Assembly (NCBI GenBank): GCA_937927695.1
Contig: CALBRU010000107.1
Coordinates: 1-9,692 of the forward strand
Length of the DNA stretch: 9,692 bases
Source of the DNA: an uncultured Thiomonas sp.
GTDB taxonomy: Bacteria > Pseudomonadota > Gammaproteobacteria > Burkholderiales > Burkholderiaceae_C
Direction: 5' to 3'
The translations under genes were made by a program, and so were the position numbers. The notes below the pieces were generated by a model. That model made no database searches and had not been told where the DNA came from. It was given only the letters and a program-made list of their open reading frames with translations. The stretch's first letter is position 1. The number at the start of each line of letters is the position of its first letter. Below, piece after piece: positions 5,497-9,692 of this stretch.

Positions 5497-6679
5497 GAAA
5501 CAGGTCTCCTTGAATGCACGATGTCGCTGACAGAATTTGCACACGCGACCAATACGCAGAAAACGACCGGCAACGCTGCGTCGGCTCGGCAAAAGCCGAC
5601 GGTGGCGTGGCCAGAGCAAGATCGTTCCCGGCTGCGGAAAGATGCGGGTTATGCCAGCCTTGCACCGAACGCGCCGCCTTGAGCGCCTCCAGCAAAGAGG
5701 CCGTCGTCCCAAACCAACGCACGGGCGCAAGCGCCTGCATGCGCGCGGCCACAAACTGCCAACGCGCGGCAGACCAAGGCCAGCGCGCATGCCAATCGGC
5801 ATCGCAAACCGCGACCGGCAGCCTGCCTTCTGGAACCTGCCCCAGCGCCCAGGGATGAATCAGCCAGACATCCCGAGCTGCCACGGCCCGCGCATCCGCT
5901 TGCGAAAACCCGCCTGCGGGCGGCTCGCAGAACAAGGCGGGTTCTACCACGCCGAAAAATTCGCCCGGTTCAGCGCCGAGGTCTTGTGGCTGACGCGCAA
6001 GCGCATCCAGCCTTTCGTAAGACGCATCGATCACGGTGCCCGGGCTATGCCAGGCAAGAGGCGCGTACTTCGCCACGTTCTCGGCATTGAACACATAGGG
6101 TTTGGAGCTGCCCGTGCCCGCCACCCATTGCCAAGACAGGTGGTTGCTGGCGAGATCGCCATCGAGCAGGTGCGCAACCATCCAGTCGGCCCCGGCGCGC
6201 CAGTGCACCTTGCGCAAATGCACCGTGTAGGAAGCCAGCCACATGCGCGCGTGGTTGTGCAGATAACCCGTGGCATAGAGAGTGCGCACCGCCTGGTCGA
6301 TCACCGGTACGCCGGTGCGGCCTTCGCGCAGATCCGCAGGCAAGGCTGGGGCGTAAACATGGTCTGGCAGCGGGCCGGGATGCTGCGATTGCAGAATGCC
6401 GTTGCCCTCGTGTCGCCAAACCTGCTGAAAAAAGGCGCGCCAACCGAGTTCCTGCAACAGCTTGTCCTGAAGCCCGAGGCCGTAGCGCATCGACAGGTGC
6501 TGCACCACGTCGCGCAGACCGAGAAAGCCATGCGTCAAATACGGCGAGAGCCGGGTGACGCGCCCTTCCAGATGGTTGCGGCTGCGGGCATAGTCTGCAG
6601 GACGCACCGCAGCGAGGTGGCGCTGCGCAGCCGCAAGGGTCGGCTCGAAAAGCGCCGGTGGTTCGGTTGCCAGAGTCAT
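5489..6679 (-). CDS. Photolyase/cryptochrome-family protein with N-terminal FAD domain and unusual C-terminal domain
   Basis: 396 residues from ATG 6679, which overlaps the upstream stop as ATGA. Residues about 10-210 match the helical FAD-binding domain of class I photolyases: RLSPYLTHGFL (43-53), LGWRAFF (78-84), TGVPVIDQAVR (122-132), then DGDLASNHLSWQW (173-185). By hand alignment to E. coli photolyase, N179 corresponds to N378 beside the flavin and W183/W160 to W382/W359. The outer W306 position is Leu117. The usual N-terminal antenna domain is absent. Residues 268-350 instead read like an alpha/beta fold (VWLIHPWAL, LPVAVCDADW, a Trp/Ala-rich helix, VRWFGTTASLLEAL), possibly that domain moved to the C-terminus. 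The last residues hold Q-G-D-L-F (390-394), a sliding-clamp-motif match. FAD binding is likely; the repair substrate, or a photoreceptor role, is undetermined. Confidence 0.85.
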   Translation of the reverse strand: MTLATEPPALFEPTLAAAQRHLAAVRPADYARSRNHLEGRVTRLSPYLTHGFLGLRDVVQHLSMRYGLGLQDKLLQELGWRAFFQQVWRHEGNGILQSQHPGPLPDHVYAPALPADLREGRTGVPVIDQAVRTLYATGYLHNHARMWLASYTVHLRKVHWRAGADWMVAHLLDGDLASNHLSWQWVAGTGSSKPYVFNAENVAKYAPLAWHSPGTVIDASYERLDALARQPQDLGAEPGEFFGVVEPALFCEPPAGGFSQADARAVAARDVWLIHPWALGQVPEGRLPVAVCDADWHARWPWSAARWQFVAARMQALAPVRWFGTTASLLEALKAARSVQGWHNPHLSAAGNDLALATPPSAFAEPTQRCRSFSAYWSRVQILSATSCIQGDLFHE

Positions 6680-8235
6680 GCCGCATCCCGGATCGACTGG
6701 GCTTGTGCCTGGATACGCGCGCGCTCGTCGGCCGACAACCGCGCCAGATTGCGCACCTGCATCACGGTGCGCGGATTGGCCGCAAGACGCGCCTCGTGCC
6801 GCAGCAAAAAGTCCCAGTACAGCGTGGTGTAGGGACAAGCCTTCTCACCCACACGCTGAGCCGGATCAAACCGGCAGGCCGCGCACAGGCTGCCGCCGCT
6901 CATGCGCTGAATGTATTTACCGCTGGCGATGTAGGGCTTGCTGGCCATCAGGCCGTCGTCCGCCGCCTGGCTCATCCCCAGGGTGTTGGGCAGTTCCACC
7001 CATTCCACCGCATCGACATACACAGCCAAAAACCACTGGTGCACCTGCTGCGGTTGCACCCCGTGCAGCAAGGCATACAGGCCGATGACCATCAGGCGCT
7101 GGATGTGATGGGCGTAGCCGTAGCGCAGGGTTTGCGCCAGGGCATCACGCAGGCAGGCCATGTCGGTCTGGCCGGTCCAGAACCAGGCGGGCAACGGCGA
7201 CTGCGCGTCCAGCGCGTTGCGCTCGGCGTAGCCGGGCATCTGCATCCAGTAAATGCCGCGCACATATTCGCGCCAGCCCAGAATCTGGCGGATAAACCCT
7301 TCAGCGCTGTGCAGCGGCGCTTCGCCCTGGCGCCAAGCGCTCTGCGCCGCCTCGACCACTTCGCGCGGATTCAGGAGCTTGAGGTTGAGCGCGGCAGAGA
7401 GGTGGGCATGCCAGAGCCAGGGCTCGTTGGGCCAGAGTGCGTCTTGCCACTGGCCGAATTGCGGCAGGCGCTCGCGCATGAAGCGCTCCAGCGCCTGCAA
7501 GGCCTGCGACCGCGTCACCGGCCAGGCGAAATCGGCAAGCGTGCCCGGATGACTGGCGAAGCGCTGATTCACCAGTGCGATGACCTCGCGCGTGGTGGCA
7601 TCTGGTGCAAACTGCGCCGGGCTGGGCACGTGGCCGGGGCCGGACTTGGGAAACGCCTCGCGGTTGTCGGCATCGAAATTCCACTGTCCGCCTGCGGGCT
7701 GATCACCCTCCATCAGCACATCGTGTCGCTGACGCATGGCACGGTAGAAAAACTCCATGCGCAACTGTTTGCGGCCTCGGGCGTGCGCGGCAAAGTCGCT
7801 GGGCGAAGCGTAGAAGTGCCGGTCTTCGCGCATTTCCAGCGGCACCTCATGGGCAGCCGCCACGGCTTTGATCAGTTCCAGCACCCGCCAGTCGCCGGGC
7901 TGGATCATGACCAACTGCGCGGGACGCAGGCGCTGCAAAGCGCGCTGCAGTTCGGCAGCCAGACTGCCCGCGTTGGCCGGGTCGTCCAGGTGGGTGTAGT
8001 GCACTGTGAGACCGGCGGCGCGCAGGTCGGCCGCAAAGTGGCGCATCGCGGCCAGAAACAAGGCGATGCGCGGCTTGGAGGACCAGACATGGGTGGACTC
8101 TTCCGCCACCTCGGCCATCCACACCGCATCCTGCGCAGGGTCGAACCCGTCGAACGCGCTGGCCTGCGGGTCGAGCTGATCACCCAGCATCAGCACTAAA
8201 TGGCGCAGCGGCCTCGCAAGATTATGGGTTGTCAT
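6676..8235 (-). CDS. phrB: Iron-sulfur bacterial cryptochrome/(6-4) photolyase (PhrB/CryB type)
   Basis: 519 residues. The N-terminus has the Rossmann-like photolyase-related domain of this group (LVLMLGDQLDP near residues 13-23). The C-terminal helical FAD domain contains EGFIRQILGWREYVRG and WVELPNTLGMSQAADDG. The four cluster cysteines are C361, C451, C454 and C467, with CxxC followed by x12-C as in Agrobacterium PhrB (C350, C438, C441, C454). The catalytic His pair H376-H377 (YAHHIQRL) stands 15 and 16 residues after the first Cys, again as in PhrB. Known members repair (6-4) photoproducts with FAD, a ribolumazine antenna and a [4Fe-4S] cluster; Rhodobacter CryB also has photoreceptor roles. 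ATG 8235 is preferred over TTG 8247 because GGAG stands six bases before it. It overlaps the DUF2256 gene by 14 bases and the next gene by four. The symbol follows Agrobacterium usage and is not E. coli phrB. Confidence 0.95.
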   Translation of the reverse strand: MTTHNLARPLRHLVLMLGDQLDPQASAFDGFDPAQDAVWMAEVAEESTHVWSSKPRIALFLAAMRHFAADLRAAGLTVHYTHLDDPANAGSLAAELQRALQRLRPAQLVMIQPGDWRVLELIKAVAAAHEVPLEMREDRHFYASPSDFAAHARGRKQLRMEFFYRAMRQRHDVLMEGDQPAGGQWNFDADNREAFPKSGPGHVPSPAQFAPDATTREVIALVNQRFASHPGTLADFAWPVTRSQALQALERFMRERLPQFGQWQDALWPNEPWLWHAHLSAALNLKLLNPREVVEAAQSAWRQGEAPLHSAEGFIRQILGWREYVRGIYWMQMPGYAERNALDAQSPLPAWFWTGQTDMACLRDALAQTLRYGYAHHIQRLMVIGLYALLHGVQPQQVHQWFLAVYVDAVEWVELPNTLGMSQAADDGLMASKPYIASGKYIQRMSGGSLCAACRFDPAQRVGEKACPYTTLYWDFLLRHEARLAANPRTVMQVRNLARLSADERARIQAQAQSIRDAA

Positions 8236-8419
8236 GCAACGCTCCAACTTGGCTTTTGGCCTTGCTCCGATTTTTGCGGCAGGCTTGCGAGCAGTAGCGC
8301 ACCGCCTCCCAGTTTTTCGCCCAGGCGCGACGCCAGCTCATGGGACGACCGCACACCGCGCAAGGTTTGCTGGCCAGAGCCGTCTTGTTCCCCTTGTGAC
8401 CGCTTGCCGCGGCGCTCAT
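8222..8419 (-). CDS. DUF2256 four-cysteine protein
   Basis: A 65-residue basic protein whose core CAVCGRPMSWRRAW...VRYCSQACRKNR is the DUF2256 signature. C20, C23, C43 and C47 form a CxxC...CxxxC set that probably binds zinc. The Trp-rich, Arg/Lys-rich middle and tail could contact nucleic acid or a partner. Its biochemical role is not established; the family is repeatedly found beside photolyase/cryptochrome genes, as here. ATG 8419 overlaps the preceding stop as ATGA. A weak AGGA lies about ten bases upstream, so translation is probably coupled to the upstream photolyase gene. Its 3' end overlaps the Fe-S photolyase start by 14 bases and contains that gene's ribosome site. Confidence 0.92.
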   Translation of the reverse strand: MSAAASGHKGNKTALASKPCAVCGRPMSWRRAWAKNWEAVRYCSQACRKNRSKAKSQVGALHDNP

Positions 8420-9692
8420 TCGAACAAATCCTGCTGTCGCGATGGCGCGGGTGGCGCGACAGGCTTGCGCGAGCGGGAGCCGCTGGGCGGCAGGCCGCTC
8501 TTGCGCGAGCCGTGCCGTTGCTGCACCGCTCGCGCCTCGTCGTTCGCCTGTGGGCTTTGGCGGATGGCGTAGATGCGGTCCTTGGCCTGCTTGACTGCGC
8601 TGCGCTCATTGACGATGGGCGGCGGATAGGCCGAAGTCCTCCACTCCGGCACCCACTGCCGGATGAACTCGCCCTGCGGATCGTGGTCGGCCTGCTGCTT
8701 GGCCGGGGAATACACGCGCAGGGTGTTGATGCCCGTGGTGCCCGACTGCATTTGCATCTGGCTCCAGTGAATACCCGGCTCGAAATCGAGAAACTGCCGC
8801 GCCAGATGCAGCCCCGGCTCGCGCCAGTGCAACCAGAGGTGATAGGCGGCAAAACTCACCAGCATGGCGCGCATGCGAAAGTTGATCCAGCCGGTTGCGT
8901 TGAGGCAGCGCATGCAGGCGTCCACCATCGGGAAGCCGGTGTTGCCGCTGCGCCAGGCCTCGAAATATGCGGGGTTGAATTCGGGTTCGCGCAAGCCGTC
9001 GTAGGCACGCGCAAAGTTGTGGAACTCGATGCCCGGTTCATCTTCGAGCTTTTGCATGAAGTGGCAATGCCAGCGCAGCCGCCCGGCAAAACCGCGCAGG
9101 TGATACGCCATGCTGCGCGCCGACGGCTCGCCGCTGGCCTGCAAGGCGCGGATGCGCTGCTCGGTGGCCTGATGCACTTGCCGCATGGAGAGCGTGCCGA
9201 AGGTCAGATACGCGCTCAGGCGCGAGCAGCCCTGCGCTGCCGTGAGCGGGCTGGAAAGATCGCGCCGGTACTGCGCGCCCCGCGTATCCAGAAAGCTATG
9301 CAGAGTGCAGAGGGCCGCCGCCGTGTCCGCAGCGGGCGTGGGGCGGGCTGCGGGCAAGCGCAGATCGCGCAAGGCCGGGAAGAAGCCCGCTGCCACCGGC
9401 TTGGATGCGTCGCGCAGGCCTTGCGGCACGGGCATCTGCGTTGCATCCATGCGCATTTGCCAGCGGGCCGCCCAACCCGCACGATCACGCAGACGGCGCA
9501 CCACGCCGTTTTGCGGCCATTCCTGCCAGATCACGCCTTGCTCTCGGCACCAATGCGCCACCCGCTTGTCGCGCGCATAGGTCCAGCCTGGACCAGTCTC
9601 TTCATGGCTGAAAAGATGGGTGAAGCGCACCTCGCGACGAATGTCCTCGAACACCTGTGGCACATCGCCCACGCGCACCAACAGCCTGAGCC
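8416..9692 (-). CDS. Photolyase/cryptochrome family flavoprotein (N-terminus beyond window)
   Basis: The frame is open to the right edge, so the start is missing; 424 residues are visible. They include the second half of the antenna domain (VRVGDVPQVFEDI, then FSHEETGPGWTYARDKRV) and the whole FAD domain (RLSAYLTFGTLSMRQVHQA, WRSGNTGFPMVDACMRCLN, TTGINTLRVYSP, IRQWVPEW). This is a class-I-like photolyase or cryptochrome subgroup that I cannot name exactly. By hand alignment to E. coli photolyase, W246 and W289 keep the W306 and W359 positions. The flavin-proximal W382 position is Met312 and N378 is His308. The last 46 residues are a low-complexity Ser/Arg/Pro/Ala tail ending Q-Q-D-L-F-E, with Q419-F423 matching the sliding-clamp consensus. 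It is the first visible gene of the operon and shares ATGA with DUF2256. Confidence 0.9.
   Translation of the reverse strand, partial: LRLLVRVGDVPQVFEDIRREVRFTHLFSHEETGPGWTYARDKRVAHWCREQGVIWQEWPQNGVVRRLRDRAGWAARWQMRMDATQMPVPQGLRDASKPVAAGFFPALRDLRLPAARPTPAADTAAALCTLHSFLDTRGAQYRRDLSSPLTAAQGCSRLSAYLTFGTLSMRQVHQATEQRIRALQASGEPSARSMAYHLRGFAGRLRWHCHFMQKLEDEPGIEFHNFARAYDGLREPEFNPAYFEAWRSGNTGFPMVDACMRCLNATGWINFRMRAMLVSFAAYHLWLHWREPGLHLARQFLDFEPGIHWSQMQMQSGTTGINTLRVYSPAKQQADHDPQGEFIRQWVPEWRTSAYPPPIVNERSAVKQAKDRIYAIRQSPQANDEARAVQQRHGSRKSGLPPSGSRSRKPVAPPAPSRQQDLFE

Noticed and set aside
5497..5802. N-terminal extension of the SDR frame upstream of ATG 5496
   Set aside because: The extension is Arg/Cys/Pro-rich and overlaps the photolyase coding sequence. 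ATG 5496 has a ribosome site and begins directly before the Rossmann strand.
5537..6832. 431-codon plus-strand open frame opposite the third photolyase
   Set aside because: Arg/His/Pro-rich shadow frame without motifs; the minus-strand frame carries the FAD-domain signatures.
6680..6838. N-terminal extension of the third photolyase up to 6838, which might have supplied a missing antenna domain
   Set aside because: The 53 extra residues show no photolyase motif and lie over the end of the Fe-S photolyase gene. ATG 6679 with an ATGA overlap fits the pattern of the operon.
6658..8199. 513-codon plus-strand open frame opposite the Fe-S photolyase gene
   Set aside because: The minus strand encodes a full Fe-S photolyase with all cluster cysteines. 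The plus-strand translation shows no domain and appears only because of high third-position G+C.
1..9692. CRISPR array, tRNA/rRNA gene, insertion sequence, attachment site or replication origin
   Set aside because: No regularly spaced repeats, transposase motifs, terminal inverted repeats, tRNA-like cloverleaf or DnaA-box cluster were seen on reading both strands.

Overview
The window looks like a chromosomal stretch from a GC-rich betaproteobacterium, most likely of the order Burkholderiales. The grounds are the high G+C, the MASE2- and GAF-type GGDEF proteins, the LivF tail, and a bacterial iron-sulfur (6-4) photolyase accompanied by a DUF2256 protein. The genus cannot be fixed from the sequence alone.

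Left part, + strand (1-3608): the last 74 codons of a branched-chain amino-acid ABC transporter ATPase (LivF), followed by two membrane-anchored diguanylate cyclases. The first is a 361-residue MASE2-GGDEF protein of the AdrA/DgcC type. The second is about 717 residues: an N-terminal membrane bundle, one probable and one likely GAF-like sensor domain, and GGDEF. Both keep the GGDEF signature and the RxxD product-inhibition site. A 17-bp RNA hairpin fills almost the whole gap between livF and the first cyclase and ends on its start codon.

Right part, - strand (9692 down to 3705): five genes, each overlapping the next by 4, 14, 4 or 8 bases. In transcription order they are a photolyase/cryptochrome (cut by the window edge), a DUF2256 four-cysteine protein, an Fe-S (6-4) photolyase with all four cluster cysteines, a third photolyase-family protein, and an SDR-fold protein whose catalytic Tyr position is Ile. 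After a 112-base spacer with repeats and a C9 tract comes a two-domain fasciclin (FAS1) lipoprotein, closed by a strong intrinsic terminator. The 3' ends of the second cyclase and the FAS1 gene converge on that terminator.

The right-hand cluster is the noteworthy system. It is a translationally coupled light-dependent repair operon with three different members of the photolyase/cryptochrome superfamily in a row. Two of them, the first and the third, end in the same Q-x-D-L-F peptide, which matches the consensus for binding the DNA polymerase sliding clamp. The third has its FAD domain first and what looks like the alpha/beta antenna domain at its C-terminus, the reverse of the usual order. 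The two c-di-GMP synthases and the surface FAS1 lipoprotein could link the neighbourhood to attachment or biofilm, but that is inference from position only.
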